Below, piece by piece: positions 1 through 6,509 of a stretch of DNA of 9,335 nt; positions within the stretch are counted from its first letter, which is position 1; every line of letters starts with the position of its first letter. Source of the DNA: Anaerolineaceae bacterium (GTDB lineage: Bacteria; Chloroflexota; Anaerolineae; Anaerolineales; Anaerolineaceae). The notes below the pieces were generated by a model. It worked only from the letters and a program-made list of their open reading frames with translations, was not told the DNA's origin and searched no databases. The translations under genes were made by a program, and so were the position numbers. The DNA lies in contig DPKV01000108.1 in NCBI GenBank assembly GCA_003542325.1, positions 1-9,335 on the forward strand, given 5' to 3'.

Positions 1-1
1 C

Positions 2-1618
2 CGGTTGCTCTACGAGGATCCCCGCAGCCGCTGGCTGGTTGATGTTGAGAATAAGGGCGCGTACCAGAACGAACAGGGACAACATATTTCCCAACCCAAT
101 CAGTATCTCCTGCAGCCGATTCAACTTACTCCCGGTGACGCAACGGACCTATTAAAATATCTTGAAACCCACAAGGACGAATGGCAAAGCGTGGATGACT
201 GCCTGATCGCTCTCGCCAAAATCGAACCGCGAAAAATCCTGGCTTATCCTTACCGTCTGCCCCAGGACGAAGATCTTTCCCAACCCGCTTCAGTTTTAAG
301 CCTTCTGCAACAGCATTTTGGTTTATTTGACCTGAATGCAGAACGGCTTGCCCTAATCGATAAAGTCCGTGACAACCTGATCGGCCGGGATTTTATCACC
401 ATCCCCTGGTACGTCCTGCGAAATCTGCTTCCCGAGTATGGCGCTTCCATTATCACGCTGTACATGATGTGTCAGCCGCTGCTTTTCAGGCAGGGTGGCA
501 TCCAGCGGGATACGTTTTGGCTCCCGGGCGGCGAAGAAACGTTAATCGCCTGGACAAACGACCGATCACTGGCCAAGTACTTCCCGAAGGCCAATGCCAA
601 AGGGCGCGGGCGCCCGTCGGGGGAAGAAGGCTCATCTGACAGCGCCTGGCGGAAAGGAAAACGGGAGCTTCTATCGGATTTCTTCCTGCGGGTTGAAACA
701 CGAAAAGACCGCCACGGTCTGACACAATGGAAAGTTCAGGTCCACGATTATCCCGTTCTGCACAACGATGAGCTACTAATTGCCAATCTCTATCAGATTA
801 TTGCGGATCTTAATCGACAAGGAAAACTGTCTTCTCTATTAACCCTCTTTGAACATGATGTGCTTTCGGATTCCAAAACCACAGGCAGGTTAATGCTTGA
901 TCGTTTATACCGGGCCACACTCAATAAGGACGAATCGCAATCCCTATCATTGATCGCTCATACATTATTTTCCAATGTTGAAACACCGGCAGATATCGTT
1001 ATTTCCGATTTTGAAACACCGGTCAGCCGGTTAATATCAATTTTTGAAACACCGGTTCATCAATTTATTTCCAATAACGCAACACCGGTACCTGTTTTAT
1101 TTTCCGTTTTTGAAACCTATTTAAAGATTCTTTACATGATTAAAGATTCGATCAAAATGATTAAAAATACCAATCCTCCTCAAGATTCAATAGAACCTGG
1201 CTTCCACGATAAGCCAGAAAGGGTGGAAGGATGGGATTATCAACAAATTCTTCGCTCCGTAAATCCTGAATTGCAAAATAAGATCATTCAGGACTCCACA
1301 AAACGAGAGGTTTTCCTTGCCTGGTTAATTCAAAGTTGTCTTAATTCACATGTTCAGCAGCCCCTCAATCTTGCTCTTTCGAAAACGGTCCAGGGTGAAA
1401 CATCTCCTGACTTGGCGGCATTGCGTTTATCCAGGCAATCACCAGTGTCTTTGCTTTCCATTCTGGTTATGGTTCAAACAAATCCCAATCGGATCAGTTT
1501 TCAAAAAGACCCGACCATCAGGACAATGGCCTCAGATATTCAACAGTTGTTGATGGGGGAGGACAGCCAAAAGCAACCGATATTAATTCAACGATTAATG
1601 GATAGCCTTGCTTATTGA
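2..1618 (+). CDS. Unrecognised protein, 5'-truncated; possible DNA-binding/replication-type protein with an internal 11-residue repeat
   Basis: The frame is open to the left edge and the first possible start (TTG at 5) has no visible ribosome binding site, so the gene most likely begins upstream. At least 538 residues are visible, ending at TGA 1616-1618. I do not recognise the family. Residues are numbered from the TTG codon at 5. The N-terminal half (about 1-270) looks globular and mostly helical, with a Gly/Arg/Lys-rich hydrophilic stretch near 196-221 (GRGRPSGEEG, WRKGKR) resembling a flexible nucleic-acid-binding linker. Residues 325-379 are five tandem 11-residue units led by FETPV or variants. 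A Lys/Asp-rich segment and a helical C-terminus follow. Coding DNA changes from GC-rich (bases 480-730) to AT-rich (bases 780-1618). A long accessory protein with in-gene direct repeats recalls replication initiators whose origin lies in the gene, but no Rep motif is visible. It is separated from the sugar operon by 274 nt and is probably unrelated to it. Confidence 0.7.
   Translation, partial: RLLYEDPRSRWLVDVENKGAYQNEQGQHISQPNQYLLQPIQLTPGDATDLLKYLETHKDEWQSVDDCLIALAKIEPRKILAYPYRLPQDEDLSQPASVLSLLQQHFGLFDLNAERLALIDKVRDNLIGRDFITIPWYVLRNLLPEYGASIITLYMMCQPLLFRQGGIQRDTFWLPGGEETLIAWTNDRSLAKYFPKANAKGRGRPSGEEGSSDSAWRKGKRELLSDFFLRVETRKDRHGLTQWKVQVHDYPVLHNDELLIANLYQIIADLNRQGKLSSLLTLFEHDVLSDSKTTGRLMLDRLYRATLNKDESQSLSLIAHTLFSNVETPADIVISDFETPVSRLISIFETPVHQFISNNATPVPVLFSVFETYLKILYMIKDSIKMIKNTNPPQDSIEPGFHDKPERVEGWDYQQILRSVNPELQNKIIQDSTKREVFLAWLIQSCLNSHVQQPLNLALSKTVQGETSPDLAALRLSRQSPVSLLSILVMVQTNPNRISFQKDPTIRTMASDIQQLLMGEDSQKQPILIQRLMDSLAY
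967..1121 (+). repeat. Five-copy 33-bp tandem repeat inside a coding region
   Basis: The 12-mer TTGAAACACCGG occurs exactly at 978-989, 1011-1022 and 1044-1055. Diverged copies fall at the same 33-bp step at 1077-1088 (ends CAACACCGG) and 1110-1121 (TTGAAACC...). A second conserved block, TTTCC, recurs at 969, 1002, 1068 and 1101, again exactly 33 bp apart, and is degenerate at 1035. The unit therefore has two conserved blocks and a variable part. Thirty-three bases is eleven codons, so the frame is kept. The protein repeat leads with VETPA, FETPV, FETPV, NATPV and FETYL. Confidence 0.85.
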
Positions 1619-1648
1619 TTTCAGGACCTCTTTTCCATTTACGAATTG

Positions 1649-1660
1649 TTCGAATTCGAA
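1649..1660. repeat. Perfect 12-bp palindrome TTCGAATTCGAA
   Basis: This self-complementary 12-mer lies 30 nt past the stop of the first gene. The half-site CGAATT also occurs just before it, at 1642-1647. It could be a dimeric regulator site or chance in AT-rich sequence; nothing in the sequence decides which. Confidence 0.4.
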
Positions 1661-1683
1661 AACAAGTTAACGGGGGCTAAAAT

Positions 1684-1702
1684 CTCACTTGCCGAAAGTG
1701 AG
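1684..1702 (+). other. Small hairpin in the intergenic region (7-bp stem, 5-nt loop)
   Basis: CTCACTT (1684-1690) pairs perfectly with AAGTGAG (1696-1702) across loop GCCGA. No T-run follows directly (the next bases are GAGGCGTG; a TTTTT run comes only about 28 nt later), so it is not a convincing intrinsic terminator. It could slow or partly stop transcription from the upstream gene. Confidence 0.4.
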
Positions 1703-1776
1703 GAGGCGTGAATATCGTTATTTTTCAGGTTGAGAATATATTCAAATAGCAAATTTGTCTTTGAATTTATCATAAT

Positions 1777-1820
1777 CAGTTGTTAATACCATTGACAAAC
1801 TGATAACACTTTGATAAACT
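1777..1820. promoter_or_regulatory. Candidate operator overlapping the regulator promoter
   Basis: An imperfect inverted repeat, CAGTTGTTAAT (1777-1787) against ATTGACAAACTG (1791-1802), covers the -35 box. A direct repeat TGATAA (1801-1806 and 1812-1817, 11 bp apart, about one helical turn) covers the spacer and -10. DeoR-family repressors commonly bind repeats that overlap their own promoter, so autoregulation by the adjacent regulator is the natural inference. The exact site is not proven. Confidence 0.4.
1792..1820 (+). promoter_or_regulatory. Sigma70-type promoter for the regulator and probably the whole operon
   Basis: A perfect -35 box TTGACA (1792-1797) is followed by a 17-nt spacer and TAAACT (1815-1820), which matches the TATAAT consensus at four of six positions. 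It lies in AT-rich sequence, 72 nt before the regulator start. It is the best promoter-like sequence I see upstream of the operon, and no comparable promoter is obvious in the later gaps. Confidence 0.6.
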
Positions 1821-1892
1821 GGATTTACGATATAGAAAATAATGCAACATTAGTAACTTTGAAAATGTTCTAATACGAAAAGCGAGGTTCAG

Positions 1893-2657
1893 ATGATTGC
1901 TGAGGAACGACGAGCGCTAATACTAAAAAGATTAAGTGAGAATCGTTACGTTCAGGTCTCTGATCTCGCTGGAGAGTTGGATGTGACCACAGTTACCATT
2001 CGGCGTGATCTGGACGAGATCGAAACGGATGGTCTTTGTATCCGTAAGAGGGGTGGAGCGATCCGGGTCAACCCCGGGGTGACCATGGAAATGCCCTACG
2101 ATATTAAACAGCATGAGATGGTCAGTCAAAAAGAGCGGATCGGTATGAAGGCGCTGGAACTGATTGAAGATGGCGATACTTTCATTCTGGACGCGGGTTC
2201 AACGACTTACGCCCTGGCGCTTTTGCTTAACAGTAAAGTTCAAATTACGGTTGTGACCAATGACCTCAAAATTGCCGGTAAATTGGCTGAAAATCCAAAA
2301 ATAAAATTAATCTGTACAGGTGGGGTGGCGAGGACATTTGTCTATTCACTGCAAGGTGAACTGGCGGAGGCATTTATTAAAGACATCAAAGTCGATAAGA
2401 CCTTTCTGGGGGCAGATGCCATTCATATGGATGGCGTTATCTCAAACGTCAATATTGAAGAAGTATCCCTAAAGAAAGCGATGATCCGAGCTGCGGATCG
2501 AACGATTTTAATGGCGGACTCTTCCAAATTTGGAAAAGCTGGCTTTGTAAAGATCTGCGATCTTCATGACATCGACGTCGTCATCACTGACAGCGGCATC
2601 ACGAATGAGGTCCGGGAGATGATTTACTCCCAGCAAATCGAAGTTTATATTGTTTGA
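1893..2657 (+). CDS. DeoR-family transcriptional regulator of sugar metabolism
   Basis: This 254-residue protein has normal DeoR-family length. Residues 6-59 form the N-terminal winged helix-turn-helix, with the recognition stretch VTTVTIRRDLDEI at about 31-43 and the typical wing RKRGGAIRV at 51-59. The rest is the DeoR C-terminal sensor domain, a ribose-5-phosphate-isomerase-like fold that binds phosphorylated sugars. It shows DAGSTT at 100-105 as the likely phosphate-binding loop, then a VTND strand, a TGG turn and GADAIHMDGVIS. No part looks missing. ATG 1893 is preceded by CGAGG (1883-1887) at 5-nt spacing. It is most likely the local repressor of the transport and catabolic genes behind it, released by a phosphosugar made by the FGGY kinase at the end of the operon. 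The family and operon context support this, but the effector is unknown. The layout parallels the DeoR-type RhaR regulator heading rhizobial rhamnose clusters. Confidence 0.92.
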   Translation: MIAEERRALILKRLSENRYVQVSDLAGELDVTTVTIRRDLDEIETDGLCIRKRGGAIRVNPGVTMEMPYDIKQHEMVSQKERIGMKALELIEDGDTFILDAGSTTYALALLLNSKVQITVVTNDLKIAGKLAENPKIKLICTGGVARTFVYSLQGELAEAFIKDIKVDKTFLGADAIHMDGVISNVNIEEVSLKKAMIRAADRTILMADSSKFGKAGFVKICDLHDIDVVITDSGITNEVREMIYSQQIEVYIV

Positions 2658-2798
2658 GCCATCATCTGAAAGATTATTACAGATTCTCTTGTTACGAAAG
2701 TTGATTGCAGATCGTCGTCAAGAAGGTTCATTGCAGAAAGGAGATTCATATAGCATCTTTATTGAGGTTGTCTCTGGTAATCCAAAATATCCAACCAT

Positions 2799-2803
2799 AG
2801 GAG
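2799..2803 (+). promoter_or_regulatory. Ribosome binding site of the sugar-binding lipoprotein
   Basis: AGGAG lies 7 nt before ATG 2811, among the strongest in the window, fitting high expression of a binding protein. The 153-nt gap behind the regulator (2658-2810) also holds an AAAGGAG at 2737-2743 without a proper start codon, and a direct repeat ATTGCAGA (2704-2711 and 2730-2737). I found no clear promoter there. Confidence 0.6.
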
Positions 2804-2810
2804 AATAGAA

Positions 2811-3860
2811 ATGAGAAAGCGTTTATTAACCATTTTGTCCATTTTCGTTATTGCAGCTCTGTTCACAGCCTGCTCCCCTGCAGCAAATGAACCTGCTGCA
2901 GATGAACCGGTTGCTGACGAGCCCGCAGCCGATGAAACCTATACCTTCGGCACAGTTGTAAAATCCATTGCCTTTAACTGGTTCCTGCGTTTGGAAGAAG
3001 GCGTTTTGGACTATGCCGAGGATAGTGGCAATGAAGCCTTCATGCAGGGCCCTTCCCAGGCTGATTCAGCTGCCCAGGTCCAGATCATTGAAAGCCTGAT
3101 CGCACAGGGCGTTGATGGTATCTGCAACGTACCTTACGGTGTACCTGAGAATGAACCCGCCCAGAAAAAGGCTATGGAAGCCGGTATTTACGTGGTGACC
3201 CACGAAGCTTCAACCGCAAGCGAAGGCACTGTCAATTATGATGTGGAACCCTTTGATAACTGCGCCTATGGCGAAGAGATCATGATCGAACTTGCCTCAC
3301 GGATGGGTGAGGAAGGTCAATATGTCCAATTCGTTGGCTCTCTGACCAATGCAACCCACAATATTTGGACCGATTGTGCTCTGGCTTATCAGCAGGAAAA
3401 CTACCCCAACATGGAATTGATTGGTAAATTCGAGTCCAAAGAGGATCAGGAAGTAGCTTACAATACCTTTAAAGATATTCTTGATACTTATCCGGATCTC
3501 AAAGGTGTTCAGGGTTCAGCCGCAGGTGATGTTGTCGCTGCCGGTCGAGCCATTGAAGAAGCCGGTCTGAATGACAAGATCGCTGTTGTTGGCACCAGCA
3601 TCACCTCCTACGCTGGTGAGTTGCTCCAAACAGGTGCAGTTGACCTGGCCATGGGTTGGGATCCTGCTTTGTCCGGCTATGCCTGCAACGTCGTTTTGGA
3701 AATGCTGATGAACGGCGTAGAAATCGTTGATGGCATGGACCTCGGCGTTCCTGGTTATGAGAACATTACGTTGACTGTTGGTGAAAATGGCGCTCCAGTG
3801 ATTTTCGGTAGTGCCTGGATCAAGATTGACGCTGATAATATGTTGGATTACGACTTCTAG
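2811..3860 (+). CDS. Sugar ABC transporter substrate-binding lipoprotein (periplasmic-binding protein, RhaS/LsrB-like group)
   Basis: This 349-residue lipoprotein would capture a sugar-like ligand outside the cytoplasmic membrane and deliver it to the permease pair. Residues 1-20 are a signal peptide (MRKR, then a hydrophobic core) ending in FTA before Cys21, a lipobox with F instead of the usual L at -3. Residues 24-43 are a linker of four five-residue units (AANEP, AADEP, VADEP, AADET). The mature domain (about 44-349) is a type I periplasmic-binding fold of the ribose-binding kind. Patterns KS(I)xxNWF (51-58), the QGP loop (79-81), SLIAQGVDGI (95-104), HNIW (183-186), WDP...GY (283-290) and the terminal YDF resemble the RhaS (rhamnose) and LsrB (autoinducer-2) group, compared by eye from memory. 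Most LsrB ligand residues appear changed, so autoinducer-2 is unlikely. Length is normal. It is followed by a strong hairpin and the ATPase gene. Confidence 0.93.
   Translation: MRKRLLTILSIFVIAALFTACSPAANEPAADEPVADEPAADETYTFGTVVKSIAFNWFLRLEEGVLDYAEDSGNEAFMQGPSQADSAAQVQIIESLIAQGVDGICNVPYGVPENEPAQKKAMEAGIYVVTHEASTASEGTVNYDVEPFDNCAYGEEIMIELASRMGEEGQYVQFVGSLTNATHNIWTDCALAYQQENYPNMELIGKFESKEDQEVAYNTFKDILDTYPDLKGVQGSAAGDVVAAGRAIEEAGLNDKIAVVGTSITSYAGELLQTGAVDLAMGWDPALSGYACNVVLEMLMNGVEIVDGMDLGVPGYENITLTVGENGAPVIFGSAWIKIDADNMLDYDF
2880..2939 (+). repeat. Four 15-bp units coding the lipoprotein linker
   Basis: Codons for residues 24-43 encode AANEP, AADEP, VADEP and AADET in tandem, right after the lipidated Cys21. 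Such acidic, Ala/Pro-rich tethers are common behind lipoboxes in Anaerolineae solute-binding proteins (general familiarity, not a search) and probably only space the domain from the membrane. DNA identity between units is partial. Confidence 0.7.
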
Positions 3861-3879
3861 TCTGTTCCTTCAGATTAAA

Positions 3880-3919
3880 GGAATTGAGCGGTCGGATGAT
3901 CATCTGGCCGCTCAATTTC
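3880..3919 (+). terminator. Intercistronic stem-loop after the binding-protein gene (attenuator or mRNA stabiliser)
   Basis: The arms GGAATTGAGCGG and CCGCTCAATTTC pair across 3880-3891 and 3908-3919 with one G-T wobble. Pairing extends inward through further wobble and G-C pairs to an ATGATCAT core (3896-3903), giving a nearly continuous stem of about 18 bp. No T-run follows (next bases AAACACCC), so full intrinsic termination is unlikely. In binding-protein operons such a hairpin typically protects the upstream message or partly stops transcription, giving more binding protein than ATPase. Confidence 0.6.
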
Positions 3920-3944
3920 AAACACCCTTTCACTCGCGAAAACC

Positions 3945-3950
3945 AAGGAA
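3945..3950 (+). promoter_or_regulatory. Ribosome binding site that fixes the ATPase start at ATG 3957
   Basis: AAGGAA lies 6 nt before ATG 3957. An in-frame TTG sits immediately upstream at 3954, but its spacing would be only 3 nt, so ATG is preferred. Confidence 0.65.
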
Positions 3951-3956
3951 AAATTG

Positions 3957-5474
3957 ATGGCAGAGGAATTATTACGCGTAGACGGGATAATCAAGCGTTT
4001 TGGCGGGGTAACAGCTTTAGATGATGTGAGTTTTTCCATCAACAAAGGTGAATCGCTGACGCTTGTAGGAGAAAATGGATCCGGTAAATCCACGATGATC
4101 AAGATCATCTCAGGGGTCTATACGCCAGATGAGGGTGACATTTTCATAAACGGGAACCATTATAAGAAAATGACACCCATCGATTCAATCAAAGAGGGTG
4201 TCCAGGTTATCTATCAGGATTTTTCATTATTTCCTAACCTAACCGTGGCTGAAAATATAGCCCTGAATGATTTGATCATTTCCGGCGCGAAGACAGTGAA
4301 CTGGAAAAAAGTTCATGATTTCGCGCGGGAAGGGCTTGAAAAAATCAAGGTGAAAATCCCATTGAATGCACTTGTCGGGGAACTTTCTACCGCAGACCGG
4401 CAATTGATTGCGATTTCAAAGGCTATTCTGGCGGATGCCAAGCTCCTTATTATGGATGAACCCACAACAGCCTTGACCCGCAATGAGGTTAAAGCGTTAT
4501 TCAAAGTTGTCAAAGAGCTTAACACGAAAGGTATCGCCTCCATTTTTGTCAGCCACAAACTGACCGAAGTCCGGGAAATTGGAGAACGGACCATCATTCT
4601 TCGGAATGGGAGGAAGATCATTGACGAAGACGCCAAAGGTCTTGATGTCAAGACGATAGAATATCAGATGACAGGCCGTCACATTGACACCAGTTCCATT
4701 GAGTACAGTAAACCCAAACAAGACGATGTATTAATGAAGGTTGAAAACCTGAACCTTTCTCACGGGTTCTTTGATGTCTCTTTTGAATTGCATCGAAACG
4801 AAGTCCTGGGGATCACAGGTTTGCTGGGTTCTGGTCGGACAGAGCTCGCTTTGGCTTTGTTTGGTCAAAAACCCGCTGACTCAGGAACGATCATCCTTGA
4901 GGGCAAGGAAATCAAGATAAAGAGCATCTTTGACGCCACATCGAATGGGATTGGTTTTGTTCCTGAAGACCGGATCAAGGAAGGCCTATTCCTACCCCAG
5001 ACGATCAACAATAATATTGCTGCCAAAGTTATTGACACACTGAAAAATAAATTTGGCTTGCTCGATCTGAAGAAGAAAGTCTCACTTTCGGAAGAATGGA
5101 TCAAACGGCTCAATGTCAAGACGCCAACGGGTGAACTGCCTGCTTCCAGCCTTTCGGGTGGGAACCAGCAGCGCCTGGTGCTGGCCAAGTGGCTGGCTTT
5201 TGACCCGAAAGTCCTGATCCTGAATGGGCCGACGGTGGGTGTTGATGTTGGCTCAAAAGCGGATATTCATGAACTGATCCGGAAACTTGCAAGCGAAGGA
5301 ATGGGGATCATTCTCATGTCTGACGATATTCCGGAATTGATGCATACCTGCAACCGGATTCTCCTCATGCGCAGGGGACGAATTGTCGAAGACTTCCAAC
5401 GCGAAACAACCAATGAGGAAGACCTTAACAATGAATTGGTTGCCAGCGATGTTGAAGAAGAAGCGAAACGGTAG
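3957..5474 (+). CDS. Sugar ABC transporter ATP-binding protein, two fused nucleotide-binding domains (RbsA/MglA/RhaT-like)
   Basis: This 505-residue protein has the normal length for fused CUT2-type ATPases. It powers import through the two permeases encoded next. Domain 1 (about 5-240) has a complete Walker A (GENGSGKST 38-46, Lys44), Q-loop Gln87, Walker B LLIMDE (163-168) with Glu168, and switch His200. Its signature is degenerate, LSTADRQ (143-149). Domain 2 (about 258-500) is the reverse: a good signature LSGGNQQ (399-405), but Walker A is GLLGSGRT with Arg294 in place of Lys, and Walker B reads LILNGPT, with Asn423 and Gly424 where Asp and Glu are usual. Degenerate second-domain Walker A and first-domain signature are common in this family; loss of both Walker B acids is more striking. 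The likely result is one composite active ATP site (domain 1 Walker motifs with domain 2 signature) and one structural site. The first permease follows after 8 nt. Confidence 0.94.
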   Translation: MAEELLRVDGIIKRFGGVTALDDVSFSINKGESLTLVGENGSGKSTMIKIISGVYTPDEGDIFINGNHYKKMTPIDSIKEGVQVIYQDFSLFPNLTVAENIALNDLIISGAKTVNWKKVHDFAREGLEKIKVKIPLNALVGELSTADRQLIAISKAILADAKLLIMDEPTTALTRNEVKALFKVVKELNTKGIASIFVSHKLTEVREIGERTIILRNGRKIIDEDAKGLDVKTIEYQMTGRHIDTSSIEYSKPKQDDVLMKVENLNLSHGFFDVSFELHRNEVLGITGLLGSGRTELALALFGQKPADSGTIILEGKEIKIKSIFDATSNGIGFVPEDRIKEGLFLPQTINNNIAAKVIDTLKNKFGLLDLKKKVSLSEEWIKRLNVKTPTGELPASSLSGGNQQRLVLAKWLAFDPKVLILNGPTVGVDVGSKADIHELIRKLASEGMGIILMSDDIPELMHTCNRILLMRRGRIVEDFQRETTNEEDLNNELVASDVEEEAKR

Positions 5475-5482
5475 GCCTGGAT

Positions 5483-6505
5483 ATGTTAAAACGAGTATTA
5501 CGTTCTAACGAATTTGTTGTATTGCTGATCATCATCGCCCTCAGTCTTGTGGTCGGTTCGATCAATCCAACCTTTTTTACAATTGCATCCCTGTTTGATC
5601 TCATCAGGGCATCGAATGTGTATATTATTCTAGCATTCGCTTTGCTCCCGGTAGTCATTCTGGGTGGCGTGGATATTTCTTTTGTGGCGATTTCGGCTGT
5701 CGCTTCCTATGGGACGCATATGCTCCTGATTACCCGGGGCTACGAAGGAGGGTTGTTCCTCTATTTCGTGATCGGCTGTCTGATTGGCGCTCTGGCAGGA
5801 ATGTTGAATGGGTTCATCATCACGAAATTTGATTTGCAGATCTTTGATGTCTCCCTGGCGACCCAGACCATGTGGTATGGATTTACCTTGTTCTTCATTG
5901 GTGCAACCTCTAATTTTGATATGCCGGATGGTGTGGTTGGGTACTATTCATCGTTTATTACCCAGGTGTCCAATGAGACGACTGGCGTTACAGGCCTGCA
6001 TGTATCAATTATCTATGTCATTGTGATTGGGATCTTCTTGTGGTGGTTCCTAAAATACACTATGATCGGGCGCGGGATTTATGCCATTGGCGGCGATAAG
6101 GATGTGGCCGAGAGGACGGGCTTTAATATCAAGAAGATCACCATGGTTGTTTTTATTATCATGGGTGTTCTTTCCGGATTTGCAGGCATTGTGCAAAGCG
6201 CTTTGAGCCGGAACTTTAACCCGACCCTGTTTATTGGTCAGAATTTGGATGTCCTGGCATCCGTCATTTTAGGTGGGGCGGCGATTAAGGGTGGGCGCGG
6301 TACGGTCATTGGCACTGTTCTGGGTGTCATCCTGACCCAGATCATCCGTAGAGCGCTTGTCCTGACTCATATCCCCTCAGAATGGCAAAAGTTTGTTGTG
6401 GGTATCATCCTGATCATTTTCACGGTAATCCCGGCATTGAATGAAAAGCGTCGCAAGAACCAGGGGCGGACGACGGATCTTGTTGAAGCTATGGAAGAGG
6501 CGTAG
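5483..6505 (+). CDS. Sugar ABC transporter permease 1 (RbsC-like, BPD_transp_2 family)
   Basis: This 340-residue integral membrane protein has usual RbsC-like length and about eight to ten hydrophobic segments (for example near 10-28, 45-61, 93-115, 128-141, 172-191, 220-240, 255-290 and 302-318). Family landmarks are GGVDISF at 61-67, the NG pair in AGMLNGF (105-111), the cytoplasmic coupling loop AIGGDKDVAERTGF (201-214) that contacts the ATPase, and VILGGAAIKGGRG (261-273). A hydrophilic, presumably external, loop spans about 142-170. It should form a heterodimer with the next permease. ATG 5483 lies 8 nt after the ATPase stop and has only a weak Shine-Dalgarno (GGCCTGG region), which suggests translational coupling. 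Confidence 0.93.
   Translation: MLKRVLRSNEFVVLLIIIALSLVVGSINPTFFTIASLFDLIRASNVYIILAFALLPVVILGGVDISFVAISAVASYGTHMLLITRGYEGGLFLYFVIGCLIGALAGMLNGFIITKFDLQIFDVSLATQTMWYGFTLFFIGATSNFDMPDGVVGYYSSFITQVSNETTGVTGLHVSIIYVIVIGIFLWWFLKYTMIGRGIYAIGGDKDVAERTGFNIKKITMVVFIIMGVLSGFAGIVQSALSRNFNPTLFIGQNLDVLASVILGGAAIKGGRGTVIGTVLGVILTQIIRRALVLTHIPSEWQKFVVGIILIIFTVIPALNEKRRKNQGRTTDLVEAMEEA
6496..6500 (+). promoter_or_regulatory. Ribosome binding site that fixes the permease 2 start
   Basis: AGAGG lies inside the last codons of permease 1, 9 nt before ATG 6510. An earlier in-frame ATG at 6441 would overlap permease 1 by 65 nt and add a 23-residue Arg-rich leader (RTRGGRR, WKRRRP) unlike a permease N-terminus, so 6510 is preferred. 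Confidence 0.55.
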
Positions 6506-6509
6506 ACCC

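Noticed and set aside
967..1121. Short regularly spaced repeats that could suggest a CRISPR array
   Set aside because: The repeats are diverged, the whole unit is only 33 bp, intervals are too short for spacers, and the array lies in frame inside a long open coding region.
1684..1702. Intrinsic terminator of the first gene
   Set aside because: The stem is short and no T-run follows within the next dozen bases; it is kept only as a hairpin.
2737..2800. Possible leader peptide after AAAGGAG in the regulator to binding-protein gap
   Set aside because: Only an ATA codon is correctly spaced for initiation, the frame is about 17 codons, and no composition feature supports a leader peptide.
6441..6509. 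N-terminal extension of permease 2 from ATG 6441
   Set aside because: It would overlap permease 1 by 65 nt and add an Arg-rich leader read from an out-of-frame part of that gene; ATG 6510 has a Shine-Dalgarno.
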